Notes: generated from the sequence alone by a model not told the origin. A stretch of DNA of 64,000 bases from Nitrosomonas marina (GCF_900110145.1 NZ_FOCP01000002.1:62001-126000); one strand, 5' to 3'; counted from the stretch's first letter, positions 1 through 9,021 are shown. Translations and numbers: made by a program.

Positions 1-636
1 CGGATCGCTGCGGGCCATAATGATCGAGAACCTTTTATAGAATTTGCCTACCGGCCCGCCTATCATGATTTAATGGCTCGAGACGAGGGCTATGACAAGG
101 ACTCAGAAATCATTTTCATGGATTTCAAACTGCGTTATTTTTTCGAGTCACAGCGCGTACGCCTTGACCAGGCGCGATTGTTATCAATTACTGCACTAAA
201 CCCGTACGACCCACAGTTTGTCAAACCATCATGGCGCTTCGATTTCAGCATTGACACGCTCAGAGAACAGGATTGCGGCTACTGCAATACAGTTTCAGGC
301 AGCTACGGCAGAGGCATTGCCTACCGTCCCGATTTTTTCTCGCCAATTTTGTTATTTTCGTTTCTGGATTTGAAAGCCGACGTATCCAGTCATTTGAAAC
401 AGAATTACCGGTTTGGCGGCAATGCGGAACTGGGCGCGTTTTACAATTTCAACCATCGGCTGAGAATCAGGCTGGCGGGAAGCTACCGTGTGTATTTTCT
501 TGGAGACAAGAAGCGATTTTTCACCACGCACGTTGTCACCCGATATGCGCTCACACAAAATCTCGATATGCGGATGAAATACAATCGATATGACCATAAC
601 AATGAGAGCATCTTTGCTGTAAATTATTACTTCTAG
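1..636 (+). CDS. C-terminal part of DUF4105/DUF7840-type outer-surface protein (partial)
   Basis: The reading frame is open from base 1, so the gene begins upstream of the window; an ATG at 73 is internal. The visible 211 residues start with a segment like YRPAYHDL near residues 18-25, which matches the junction after a DUF4105 domain, and continue as a beta-rich region with alternating aromatic residues that ends in YYF. This looks like the C-terminal beta-barrel part (DUF7840-like) of the large DUF4105 envelope proteins of proteobacteria. The function of the family is unknown and the envelope location is inferred from the barrel-like pattern. The family call is from recalled motifs, so moderately sure. 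Confidence 0.6.
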   Translation, partial: RIAAGHNDREPFIEFAYRPAYHDLMARDEGYDKDSEIIFMDFKLRYFFESQRVRLDQARLLSITALNPYDPQFVKPSWRFDFSIDTLREQDCGYCNTVSGSYGRGIAYRPDFFSPILLFSFLDLKADVSSHLKQNYRFGGNAELGAFYNFNHRLRIRLAGSYRVYFLGDKKRFFTTHVVTRYALTQNLDMRMKYNRYDHNNESIFAVNYYF

Positions 637-720
637 CGCTGTTCTAGCTGATCAATTGGCGACTGCAACGTATTTGTTCTATTAGATTATACAAATGACG
701 GGACACGATCACGATATTTT

Positions 721-1689
721 ATGATTGAAGCTTTTCTGGCCGTTGCAGCAGGTCTGATACTGCTTGCCTGGAGTGCAGACCGTTTTGTAGAGGGTGCCGC
801 CGTCACCGCTCGCCATTTCGGCATGCCGCCACTATTGATCGGCATGGTAATTGTCGGTTTTGGTACATCTGCGCCCGAAATGGTCGTATCCGCGCTTGCC
901 GCATCGCAGGGAAATCCGGGTATCGCGCTCGGCAATGCTTTTGGCTCCAACATCACCAACATCGCCCTGATTCTGGGACTCACTGCGATAATCAGCCCCA
1001 TAACAGTACACTCGCAGGTGTTGCGCAAGGAACTTCCCGTTCTTGCCATTGTGACCATGCTGACAGCCGCGCAGCTCTGGAATGGTCATATTTCCCGTAT
1101 CGACGCGGGCGTATTGCTTGGCGTGTTTGGTGTACTGATGGCATGGGCAATCAGGCAGGGGCTACAAGAAAAAACCGACGCACTGGGTACGGAAATCGAG
1201 CAAAAACTGGAATCCCATGAAATGCCCATCCGGCGAGCTGTATTCTGGCTGGTTACCGGACTGGTATTGTTAATAATAAGCTCCCGCATGCTTGTCTGGG
1301 GCGCAGTGGCCATTGCGCAGGGATTCGGTGTCAGCGACCTTGTCATTGGCTTGACAATTGTCGCTATCGGCACATCACTGCCCGAACTGGCTTCTTCAAT
1401 CATCGCTGCCCGCAAAGGGGAACACGATATCGCACTCGGCAATGTCATTGGTTCCAACCTGTTCAATACGCTAGCCGTCGTTGGCATCGCTGGCATGATT
1501 CATCCGATGTCGGTGGATCCGGCTGTATTAAGCCGGGACATGCCCGTCATGGCGGCGCTGACCCTTTCGCTATTCGTCATCGGCTACGGACCCCACGGTC
1601 ACGGTCGCATCAACCGTATCGAGGGATCTCTGTTATTAGCCTGCTATACGGGTTATACCGCTTATCTGATCGGAACAACATTTGGCTAG
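721..1689 (+). CDS. Calcium/sodium antiporter, CaCA family (YrbG-like)
   Basis: A 322-residue inner-membrane cation exchanger. The two inverted alpha repeats that define the CaCA superfamily are clear: GFGTSAPEMVVS followed by GNAFGSNITN in the first half, and AIGTSLPELASS followed by GNVIGSNLFN in the second. The acidic residue in each repeat (the E of APE and LPE) is the expected ion ligand. About ten hydrophobic segments fill the protein, with a hydrophilic loop near residues 145-170. Length fits YrbG-type exchangers (about 320 residues). The ATG at 721 opens the first hydrophobic segment directly. The ion actually moved (Ca2+, Na+ or other) cannot be read from sequence. Confidence 0.9.
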   Translation: MIEAFLAVAAGLILLAWSADRFVEGAAVTARHFGMPPLLIGMVIVGFGTSAPEMVVSALAASQGNPGIALGNAFGSNITNIALILGLTAIISPITVHSQVLRKELPVLAIVTMLTAAQLWNGHISRIDAGVLLGVFGVLMAWAIRQGLQEKTDALGTEIEQKLESHEMPIRRAVFWLVTGLVLLIISSRMLVWGAVAIAQGFGVSDLVIGLTIVAIGTSLPELASSIIAARKGEHDIALGNVIGSNLFNTLAVVGIAGMIHPMSVDPAVLSRDMPVMAALTLSLFVIGYGPHGHGRINRIEGSLLLACYTGYTAYLIGTTFG

Positions 1690-2089
1690 ATGGGTTTGAT
1701 TGATTTTGTTCTGCTAAGATACGGAACTGGCAATAAAGCAGTTTTAATATACGTCGATTTAATGTGTACCAGCCGTCAACAGCCTACTTGAGCCGAACCG
1801 ATGCACAATAGCGTTGCTAACGAATCAGAAATTGACAACAACATTGATGACTCCAGGCTAATAAAGACAATTTGTCATTAAAGCCTGCTACTACGAATAC
1901 TTTCAGCCCGGGGCTGTGAAGCAATAATCAAAAGCAGAAGAAAATTTATTTTTCTACGAGTCTCACGTAGCTGGAACCGATTGATTTAGTTATTATACGA
2001 ACAATAGTATGTCCGTACGGTATCTATCAATCATAGAGCGCCCGTCATTGTAGAAATAACCTGTACTACCATATAATTACACTCAGCAT
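1690..2089. other. Intergenic gap, no gene seen
   Basis: This 400-base stretch lies downstream of both flanking genes (exchanger on plus, DUF4202 gene on minus), so it is a convergent gap. It has no convincing coding frame, tRNA or hairpin-plus-T-run terminator. A TTGACA-like hexamer near 1832 has no good -10 partner. Confidence 0.5.
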
Positions 2090-2692
2090 TTATTCACGCA
2101 TCACATTCCCAATCCGGCCATTCATCAACGCCGGCAGCTTTATCTGGCCAGCCTGTACAAACCGGTGCGCCCGCTCGGACAGTTTATTCCAGATTCGCCG
2201 AATAATATCGTTCCATTTAATTTCATCGTACTCGGGATGTCTGGCCACGAAGTCAACCAGGTAGTGTTCCAAAAAAACGAGCCCGGCCACGTCTTCAAGC
2301 AGTTGCGATTCTGAATTTGTTTTGAGTGATCGTTTGCTGATAATTCGTTTTACGCGTGTGATGAAATCCTGATCGTAACCGGCCTTTTCAAGCAGACTGG
2401 CTACGGTATCGGCATGGAACATGTTCAACGCGGTGCGCCATTGATGGTAGCCTTTTCGGTCCAGTGGATAATCATTACGTGGCACCTTCCAACGCTGGAT
2501 ATGCTGCGCCCTGGCAGCAAGCCTGACGGCGTCACCGGCCTCTGGTGCATAACGTTCCAGCATCTGTGACATGCGCTGCGCGTACAACAGTTCTTTGGGC
2601 CAGTTCTTGTCATCGCTGGTTTCCATGTTCGGGTCTTCACTGTTGACAGCGTCAATCATTGCAATGGCGATGTTAAAACGTTTATCGGTCAT
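2090..2692 (-). CDS. DUF4202 family protein
   Basis: A 200-residue soluble protein that resembles DUF4202, a family with no proven function. It is mostly helical with conserved histidines: the segment HIQRWKVPR, then FHADTVASLL and FLEHYLVDFV. The His/Asp arrangement (ARAQHIQRW near the first third, later EHYLVDFVARH) recalls HD-like metal-binding helices, but that is inference. The ATG at 2692 is preferred over the in-frame TTG at 2722 because AGAGG lies about ten bases before it. No signal peptide. It stands alone, divergent from msrB with about 170 bases between them. Confidence 0.75.
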   Translation of the reverse strand: MTDKRFNIAIAMIDAVNSEDPNMETSDDKNWPKELLYAQRMSQMLERYAPEAGDAVRLAARAQHIQRWKVPRNDYPLDRKGYHQWRTALNMFHADTVASLLEKAGYDQDFITRVKRIISKRSLKTNSESQLLEDVAGLVFLEHYLVDFVARHPEYDEIKWNDIIRRIWNKLSERAHRFVQAGQIKLPALMNGRIGNVMRE

Positions 2693-2862
2693 ACTGTCAT
2701 AACCTCTGCTCACCCCTGACAAGAAATTGTATTTTCAGTGCCGTTATTCCATTCATATTGCCAAAACGCTGTTCCAGCGTTATCGTTCAATTTTAAAAAT
2801 TTTACAGCATTCCCGCCTGTGTTTTTCATTTGCACAGCGGAAAAATCTCATAGGAAACATCA

Positions 2863-3375
2863 ATGAATAGACGCACAGTTTTAAAGGGGTTTGCAGCAGC
2901 GTCCGTGTTGCCGCTAATGCCGGGCTGCACCAGGGTAGTGGGTGAAGCCGAAATTCCGGTAACGCCACTTAACAAACCGCGCAAAGAATGGCGCGGGCTG
3001 GTTTCAACGAGAGCCTATGAAATATTGTTCGAGGAGGCGACGGAGCGACCGGAATCAAGTAATTTAATATATGAAACACGTGAAGGTACGTATCTGTGCG
3101 CCGCATGTTACCTGCCGCTGTTTGAAAGCAGGTACAAGTATGAAAGCTGGACCGGCTGGCCAAGTTTTACCGAACCAATTGCTGGTCATATCGCGACCAA
3201 AATCGATTTCAAAATAATCTGGCCACGTACCGAATACCATTGCGTACGCTGCGGAGGCCATCAGGGCCACGTCTTCAATGACGGCCCTCCGCCTCGCGGG
3301 GAACGCTGGTGCAACAACGGTTATGCCCTGAAATTCGTACCGGTTGAAGATGCACTGCCAGCACTTAGAGGCTGA
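2863..3375 (+). CDS. msrB: Exported peptide-methionine (R)-S-oxide reductase MsrB
   Basis: MsrB reduces methionine-R-sulfoxide in proteins. The structural zinc site is present as CAAC (C79, C82) and CVRC (C127, C130), and the catalytic cysteine is C150 in RWCNNGYAL, followed by the usual KFVP near the end. Unlike cytosolic MsrB, this 170-residue protein begins with MNRRTVLKG and a hydrophobic stretch ending LMPGC. The twin arginine suggests Tat export; the C22 context is a poor lipobox, so lipidation is uncertain. Export would let it repair oxidised envelope proteins. It is monocistronic and convergent with the arsenosugar operon. Confidence 0.92.
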   Translation: MNRRTVLKGFAAASVLPLMPGCTRVVGEAEIPVTPLNKPRKEWRGLVSTRAYEILFEEATERPESSNLIYETREGTYLCAACYLPLFESRYKYESWTGWPSFTEPIAGHIATKIDFKIIWPRTEYHCVRCGGHQGHVFNDGPPPRGERWCNNGYALKFVPVEDALPALRG

Positions 3376-3407
3376 CAATCAGGTTCTGCAAAACCGGGAC
3401 CGGCCTT

Positions 3408-5552
3408 TCACCCGCGCCGCCAGGCATGAAACCGCTCAACCCACTGCAACAGTTTCTCCGGTGCATGCGCACGCTTCCATTTCCCAGCAATGTATTTATT
3501 GGCTTCGGGCCAGGTCGGATAGGTATGGATAGTCTCGAGGATTTTGTTTAGCCCTAATCCATGTTTCATCGCCAGTACATACTCGGCCAGTAAGTCACTA
3601 GCGTGTTTGCCAACTATGGTCACACCCAGAATTCGATCTTTGCCCGGTACTGTTAGCACCTTGATGAACCCGTCTGTTGCTTCGTCGGTAATAGCACGAT
3701 CCAGATCGTCTAACCCGTATCGTGTCACTTCCACAGCCACGCCGCGCGCTTTGGCTTCATCCTCGGACAGTCCGGCCCGGGCAACTTCCGGGTCGGTAAA
3801 AGTCGCCCATGGAATCACCGAATAGTCTGCTTTGAAGCGCTTGAAATCGCCGAATAGCGCATTGACAGACGCATACCATGCCTGATGCGCAGCAGTGTGA
3901 GTAAACTGATAAGGCCCAGCGACATCCCCGCAGGTGTAAATATTTGGATAAATCGTTTGCAGCCAGGCGTTTGTATCAATGGTGCGCTGTGAAGTAACTG
4001 AAATGCCCAGCTCTTCAAGTCCAAATCCTTCGGTGCGAGGTGTACGGCCAACTGCACACAGGATAACGTCAAAGACAATTACCTGTTCCCGGCCATCCTG
4101 ATCCTGCACGATAAGCCGCTGCACCTTGCCATCCGGCTCATGCGCAATTTCACACCGCACGGCTTTGGTATATGTCAATAACTGCACACCGTCTTCCTGG
4201 ATAGCGTTTTTGACCAACGCCCGCGCATCGGAATCTTCTCGTTGCAGCAGATCGCCCTGCTCGACTTGAGTCACCTGGCAGTCGAGCCGTGCAAAAGCCT
4301 GCGCCAGTTCGCAGCCGATTGGTCCACCACCCAGCACAATTAATCGTTCAGGACGCTCCGTCAACGACCAAATGGTATCAGAAGTAAAATAACGCATCGA
4401 CTCAAGCCCAGGAATATCAGGAACTACCGGGCTTGCGCCGGTTGCGATAACAATTGCCCGTGTGGTCAGAGTCTGGCCGTTAACTTCAACAGACCAGGGT
4501 GACGTGATTCTGGCATGACCTTCGACCACTTCAACACCAAGCCGGGTGTAACGTTCGATGGAATCATGCGGCTCAACAGCTTTGATGACACGTTGAACCC
4601 GTGCCATTACGTCGGCAAAATCATAATTTACCTGGGCTTGCTTGATGCCAAGCGATACAGACTGACGCGCTTCTTTCAAGAAGCCGGCCGAGCGGATCAA
4701 CGTTTTGGATGGAACGCAACCGTAATTGAGACAGTCGCCCCCCATTTTATGGCTTTCAATGAGCGTCACTTTGGCACGTACTGCAGCAGCAATATACGCG
4801 GTTACCAAACCTGCCGCACCCGCACCAATAACAACCAGATTTCGGTCGAAAGTTTCTGGTTTGGACCAGCGCGCATATAACCGGCGCATTTTTGCGATCC
4901 CGATACCCCAGCGCGCCAGCCATGGAAAAACAGCCAACAGCAGAAACGACAGAACGAGCGCCGGAGACAGAATATCGGATAAATTGTCGATTGTGGCTAG
5001 TTGCGTTCCTGCATTGACATAAACTGCACTGCCGGGAAACATACCGATCAGGCTGACCCAGAAAAAAACACTGCTGCGAATTCGGGTAAGTCCCATAAGC
5101 AGATTGATCAGAAAAAAAGGAAATGCAGGTACCAGACGCAATGAAAACAGATAAAACACACCATCGCGTTCAAGCCCGTTATTGAGTGTTTCCAGTCGGT
5201 CGCCAAAACGGCGCTGCACGGTATCGCGCAAGATGTAGCGCGACGCCCAAAACGCCAGTGTAGCGCCGACAGCGGCAGAAACCAGTACAACCGGCACCGC
5301 GATCCATAATCCGAACATCGCACCACCCGCCAGCGTCATCACCGCAGCGCCTGGCAAAGACAGCGCGGCCATAATAATATACGTCAGCGAATAAATGCCG
5401 ATGACAAGAAACGGCTCGTCTTGGTATGCCTGCTGCAGCGTGTCATTGCTTGACTTCAGCATGTCCAAACTAAAATAACGCTGCAAATCAAATCCAAAAA
5501 ACAAAATAATGAGCAGACCCAGCAGGCACAGCAACCACCAGCGTTTGTTCAT
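3408..5552 (-). CDS. DedA/TVP38 membrane domain fused to a mercuric-reductase-like flavoprotein
   Basis: A 714-residue two-domain protein. Residues about 1-230 are a TVP38/TMEM64 (SNARE-associated, DedA-like) membrane domain with several hydrophobic helices and the motif GMFPGSAVYVNAG. Residues about 240-710 are a class I pyridine nucleotide-disulfide oxidoreductase: FAD motif GAGAAG, redox cysteines C274 and C279 in GDCLNYGCVPSK, NAD(P) motif GGGPIG, FAD motif CGDVAG, and a C-terminal dimerisation region with HTYPTWPEA. The C-terminal vicinal cysteine pair of true mercuric reductase is absent. It is the last gene of the arsenosugar operon, 30 bases after the radical SAM gene. ATG 5552 is chosen because AAGGA precedes it. 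Its substrate is unknown; redox handling of an arsenic or thiol compound is a guess from context. Confidence 0.88.
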   Translation of the reverse strand: MNKRWWLLCLLGLLIILFFGFDLQRYFSLDMLKSSNDTLQQAYQDEPFLVIGIYSLTYIIMAALSLPGAAVMTLAGGAMFGLWIAVPVVLVSAAVGATLAFWASRYILRDTVQRRFGDRLETLNNGLERDGVFYLFSLRLVPAFPFFLINLLMGLTRIRSSVFFWVSLIGMFPGSAVYVNAGTQLATIDNLSDILSPALVLSFLLLAVFPWLARWGIGIAKMRRLYARWSKPETFDRNLVVIGAGAAGLVTAYIAAAVRAKVTLIESHKMGGDCLNYGCVPSKTLIRSAGFLKEARQSVSLGIKQAQVNYDFADVMARVQRVIKAVEPHDSIERYTRLGVEVVEGHARITSPWSVEVNGQTLTTRAIVIATGASPVVPDIPGLESMRYFTSDTIWSLTERPERLIVLGGGPIGCELAQAFARLDCQVTQVEQGDLLQREDSDARALVKNAIQEDGVQLLTYTKAVRCEIAHEPDGKVQRLIVQDQDGREQVIVFDVILCAVGRTPRTEGFGLEELGISVTSQRTIDTNAWLQTIYPNIYTCGDVAGPYQFTHTAAHQAWYASVNALFGDFKRFKADYSVIPWATFTDPEVARAGLSEDEAKARGVAVEVTRYGLDDLDRAITDEATDGFIKVLTVPGKDRILGVTIVGKHASDLLAEYVLAMKHGLGLNKILETIHTYPTWPEANKYIAGKWKRAHAPEKLLQWVERFHAWRRG

Positions 5553-5582
5553 TGAATTATCCTTATGTGTCAATGCACTGTA

Positions 5583-6518
5583 CTATTTGATTTCACTACA
5601 TGAGGCGCCGAATTTAAAACAACTGTAACAGCGGTGATGCTTCATGCTCACAGGAACTCTCAGACTTTCGGTCAGTGTTTCGGCCAGTGCATAATCGGCA
5701 TCGTCGTCAACCAGGGTGCAGGCATACACCCAACAACGGTTATTCTGCCTGACCACCATACGACTGAATGCACACATGAATTCTCGACGCGACGCTTTCG
5801 TCTGAAAATCAAGCATGCAACGTTGTGTAATCTCTGGCGCCGTAATAACCGCCTCAGGCGGATAAAATTCAGGAAATTCGATCCTGCGCAAATTTTCTGG
5901 CAGCCCTGCTGTGCGAAACACGTCCGCAAAACGTTGCCTGATCTGTTCGGCCGCCATATCCGGCAACACCTGACTGGCCACTGACAATTGGAATCCCATG
6001 TCATGCAGCTTGCGCATCCCTTCCAAAGCAAGCTCAAACATGCCTTCTCCGCGGCCTTTGTCATGTTCGACAGCGTCATAATGATCCAGACTAACGCGAA
6101 AATGCAACCGATGCTGGCGATCCAGTAATGACCGTAGTTGATGCAGACGCCGGATCAATGGTTCGGTGGCATTGGTCAGCACCAGGCAGGGACGATGGCT
6201 TAGTGCATAATCCAGTATACGGACAATATCCTTATTGACAAAAGGTTCCCCGCCGGTGAACGAGAATTGTCGAACACCGAGCATCAATGCTTCATCGATA
6301 TAAGGTCGGGCATCGTCAAAACGCATCAGTTGCAGACGGCTGTCTCCGGGCTTGGAACCTTCCAGGCAAAACGGGCAGGACAGATTGCAAGCCGTGCCGG
6401 TATGCAACCACAGCTCGTCCAGTCCATGCGAGTCAATAAATCCGCGCGGTTCGCTCGTTGAAGTCACATACCATTCAGGCGATCGTTTGCGTGCTTTTAC
6501 TGTTCGCTCGCAGGACAT
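5583..6518 (-). CDS. Radical SAM enzyme of the arsenosugar operon
   Basis: A 311-residue radical SAM protein. The cluster-binding cysteines are C44, C48 and C51 in CNLSCPFC, and the SAM-binding GGEP motif follows in SFTGGEP. The C-terminus carries further cysteines (RCYSCFKFGASC), possibly an auxiliary cluster. ArsS, the usual radical SAM enzyme in such operons, is thought to add the deoxyadenosyl group to dimethylarsenic; it normally has a CNxxCxHC-type motif, which is not seen here. The position between arsM and the flavoprotein suggests that this protein takes the ArsS role, an inference. The start is uncertain: ATG 6518 is proposed; an upstream TTG at 6551 would overlap the end of arsM and add 11 residues. 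Confidence 0.8.
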   Translation of the reverse strand: MSCERTVKARKRSPEWYVTSTSEPRGFIDSHGLDELWLHTGTACNLSCPFCLEGSKPGDSRLQLMRFDDARPYIDEALMLGVRQFSFTGGEPFVNKDIVRILDYALSHRPCLVLTNATEPLIRRLHQLRSLLDRQHRLHFRVSLDHYDAVEHDKGRGEGMFELALEGMRKLHDMGFQLSVASQVLPDMAAEQIRQRFADVFRTAGLPENLRRIEFPEFYPPEAVITAPEITQRCMLDFQTKASRREFMCAFSRMVVRQNNRCWVYACTLVDDDADYALAETLTESLRVPVSMKHHRCYSCFKFGASCSEIK

Positions 6519-6541
6519 TGTTTTTAACTCAACCTCTGTTT

Positions 6542-7588
6542 TCAACAGCAACCACCTTTCGACTCGCCTTGCGTTTCGTCATCAAACGGAATACCCATAC
6601 CACACCCTGGGAAAATACCGTAATGCCGATCGAAATTCCCGTAAAAATCAAAATGCGCTGCAAAACGCGTATCATGCAACATACGCCAGGTATTGCCACA
6701 AACCGGGAACTGTCTGCCCGTTTCAATCAGGTGATGTTTGTCGAGTAAGAATGCATGCGGGTGATATGGTATGGTGCCGCGATAAACGACTGCCTGCCCG
6801 TGATCTTCGCAAGCCAGTTCAAGATCTGGCAATTTGAATAAACGATAGGTAGCCGAGTAAAACCGAATATTCCCGATTTTATCTCGAAGTTGGGAATCAT
6901 CAATCGAAATTGACCGGTCCGTAACCAGGCGCGGATCGATAAAACCCTGCTCACGCGCCAACGGCACGAAATCATTCCAATACAGTGCACCGCTTAAACA
7001 CTCGCCATAGAGAACCGGATCGTTGACCAGAGCTTTGGGAATGCGCCTGTCGCTGTAAACATCAGAAAAATAAAGCTCACCGCCCGGTTTTAGTACCCGG
7101 TAAGCTTCCCGCAATACAGCTGCTTTATCCATTGCCAGATTGATCACGCAATTCGACACTATGATATCGATACTCGAATCAGCCAGATCCAGCTCATCGA
7201 GCTGTTCAATGTAACCGTATAAAAACCGCACGTTGTTACGCCGGTATCCAAATGCCTGTCGATGAAATTTCTCATGTTTGCGCGCAACCGCAAGCTGCTC
7301 TTCGGTCATATCGACCCCAATAACTTTTCCTTTTTCGCCGACTAACTGAGACAACAAATAAACATCCCGCCCTGCACCGCAACCAAGATCAAGAACCGTC
7401 AACCCTTCCAATTGTTCGGGCAGCACAAGACCACATCCATAGTAGCGCGACAGCACTTCTTCGTGCACTCTGGAGAGCATCGGTTTGATATACTCAGGCA
7501 ATCGCGCATCTGTGCAACAGGCATTTGTTCTCAGATCGTGCGTGCCGGACAGAGTTTCTCCGTAATATTTTTGTACAACTTCCTGCAT
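6542..7588 (-). CDS. arsM: Arsenite S-adenosylmethionine methyltransferase ArsM
   Basis: ArsM methylates As(III) stepwise to methyl- and dimethylarsenic compounds. The SAM-binding motif is LDLGCGAGRD. The arsenic-binding cysteines are C147 (SNCVINL) and C197 (GECLSGAL), spaced 50 residues apart as in well-studied ArsM enzymes, with additional C24-C25 near the N-terminus. The motif YRVLKPGGELYFSDVY is typical. The 348-residue length includes a C-terminal domain of about 100 residues that ends in GGCC, a possible extra thiol pair. The start ATG 7588 has GGGGA upstream. It lies third in the operon, after the two glycosyltransferases, and its end runs into the radical SAM gene. The product would feed arsenosugar synthesis. 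Confidence 0.93.
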   Translation of the reverse strand: MQEVVQKYYGETLSGTHDLRTNACCTDARLPEYIKPMLSRVHEEVLSRYYGCGLVLPEQLEGLTVLDLGCGAGRDVYLLSQLVGEKGKVIGVDMTEEQLAVARKHEKFHRQAFGYRRNNVRFLYGYIEQLDELDLADSSIDIIVSNCVINLAMDKAAVLREAYRVLKPGGELYFSDVYSDRRIPKALVNDPVLYGECLSGALYWNDFVPLAREQGFIDPRLVTDRSISIDDSQLRDKIGNIRFYSATYRLFKLPDLELACEDHGQAVVYRGTIPYHPHAFLLDKHHLIETGRQFPVCGNTWRMLHDTRFAAHFDFYGNFDRHYGIFPGCGMGIPFDDETQGESKGGCC

Positions 7589-7655
7589 AATTTTCCCCGG
7601 TTTAGGTAATGATCAATACTGTCTGATAATTAACTTGCTTGGTCAACAAACTACT

Positions 7656-8330
7656 TTACTGGTAACGTTCCGCCAGCACATCAGGCGTTGTGCCGCATGC
7701 AAACTTCAGTGCCAGTTTACGGTTATACCAGGTCCGTCGCCACCAGCCATCCCGTTGCCAGCGTCTCGAATCAACAAATATATGTTCGCTCAATGCAGCA
7801 AAATTACCCAGTCGCCTCGCACCATGCACGAGCGGCACCTCTTCAAACAAAGGCCACGGTGCATGACCGCCAGCTGCAAAATAGCTTTTACGCAATATAA
7901 AAAGCCCTTGATCGCCGTAGGGCACGCCAAAGCGACAACGTAATGCAATTGCCGGCTCCAGAATTCTTGCAGGCCACTGACGCGGCACGTCAAAACGAAA
8001 AGTAAAATATCCTCCGATGGCACCCCGTTGAAGCGCGTCTTTCATCGCTGTAAATGCATTGTCCGAAATACGCGCATCCGCATGTAAGAACCATAACACA
8101 TCCCCTTGTGCTATTGCAGCAGCGGCTGACAGTTGTTGCCCCCGGCATGGAAGGCAAGGCAACCAGCGTGCACCGCCGGCATTGCAGATATCTCGACAGG
8201 CAATGCTGCTGGCACCGTCAGCCACTATAATTTCGTTCACACATTTTGGCAGGTGTTGTAACTGGTTCAGCAGACTGTGCAGCTTCTTTTCGTCCCTGTA
8301 GCAGGGAATTATGACACTGAAATCAGGCAT
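7656..8330 (-). CDS. TIGR04283-type arsenosugar biosynthesis glycosyltransferase
   Basis: A 224-residue family 2 glycosyltransferase. It begins with FSVIIPCYRDE, has ADGAS in the nucleotide-binding region and FLHADARI as the likely metal/nucleotide-sugar site; GDQGLF follows. These features match the TIGR04283 group found in arsenosugar clusters, proposed to build the sugar part of arsenosugars. The start ATG 8330 overlaps the stop of the preceding gene by 8 bases, so the two are probably translationally coupled. No membrane segment is evident. The exact sugar and acceptor are not known from sequence. Confidence 0.88.
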   Translation of the reverse strand: MPDFSVIIPCYRDEKKLHSLLNQLQHLPKCVNEIIVADGASSIACRDICNAGGARWLPCLPCRGQQLSAAAAIAQGDVLWFLHADARISDNAFTAMKDALQRGAIGGYFTFRFDVPRQWPARILEPAIALRCRFGVPYGDQGLFILRKSYFAAGGHAPWPLFEEVPLVHGARRLGNFAALSEHIFVDSRRWQRDGWWRRTWYNRKLALKFACGTTPDVLAERYQ

Positions 8331-9021
8331 GGTAACAATCCGGGTTAATGTTCAACGCTGATGCGACGTCTGTAACCAGCGTATATAAAGCCAGACGGGC
8401 CGGACGCCTGTCATTTTCGAGCAATCGCAGCAAGCGAAAAAAATCATCCGGCTCATCTATATCATAGCTTTCATTCAATATGCTTACCGTATCCATCTCA
8501 GCCCGGCAACAGCTGGCCAACGCCACACCCAGACAATCTGTGCTCCAGGGCAGCATTGATAAATCCGGCCATGCACACCGGTTGGCCATGAGTACAACAC
8601 CGCCATCTACTGCCGGCATTAGTACGGCATCACTATTGCACAAATGCGACCTCACCGCGGCGTAATCTGTCTCGCTTATACCGGGAGCGTCACTGCCAAT
8701 AAAAACCAGCCGGGTGATATTCTGTTTGCGCAACATGGTGTCCAGTGCATTCAGCCGCTGACCCAAATTGCCCGAAACCTGTGGAATTATGCTGGGTGAA
8801 AAACCAAATTGCGACGCCTGTTCCCATGCCCAACTTTTGTCTTGTTCATCCGCCGGAGCAAGCACCACCGGTCCCGGCCATGCCAGTGCGTCTTCTATGG
8901 CGCAATTCAAGAGCGCCTGCGCGATCTGCAGTGTTCGTTCCCTGCCAAACCGTGCCGCAAGCCGTTGCTTGCCAACGCCAATTTGCGGTTTTTTATGTAC
9001 CAGTACAAGCGTTGTATCCAT
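8323..9021 (-). CDS. TIGR04282-type (DUF2064) arsenosugar biosynthesis glycosyltransferase
   Basis: A 232-residue nucleotidyl/glycosyltransferase-fold protein of the DUF2064/TIGR04282 group. Key segments are the N-terminal VHKKPQIGVGKQRLA (a nucleotide-binding loop as in GT-A folds), FIGSDAPGI with the Asp that would hold a metal, and DGGVVLM. This family regularly pairs with TIGR04283 in arsenosugar clusters, as here. It is the first gene of the operon, and its promoter should lie in the 362-base gap shared with the divergent response regulator. Activity is inferred from family and context. Confidence 0.88.
   Translation of the reverse strand: MDTTLVLVHKKPQIGVGKQRLAARFGRERTLQIAQALLNCAIEDALAWPGPVVLAPADEQDKSWAWEQASQFGFSPSIIPQVSGNLGQRLNALDTMLRKQNITRLVFIGSDAPGISETDYAAVRSHLCNSDAVLMPAVDGGVVLMANRCAWPDLSMLPWSTDCLGVALASCCRAEMDTVSILNESYDIDEPDDFFRLLRLLENDRRPARLALYTLVTDVASALNINPDCYHA

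Noticed and set aside
687..1496. Open minus frames opposite the cation exchanger gene
   Set aside because: They mirror the glycine- and alanine-rich coding strand; no ribosome site, no protein-like pattern.
3544..5022. Plus-strand open frames inside the DedA-flavoprotein gene
   Set aside because: Shadows of a high-information coding gene on the other strand.
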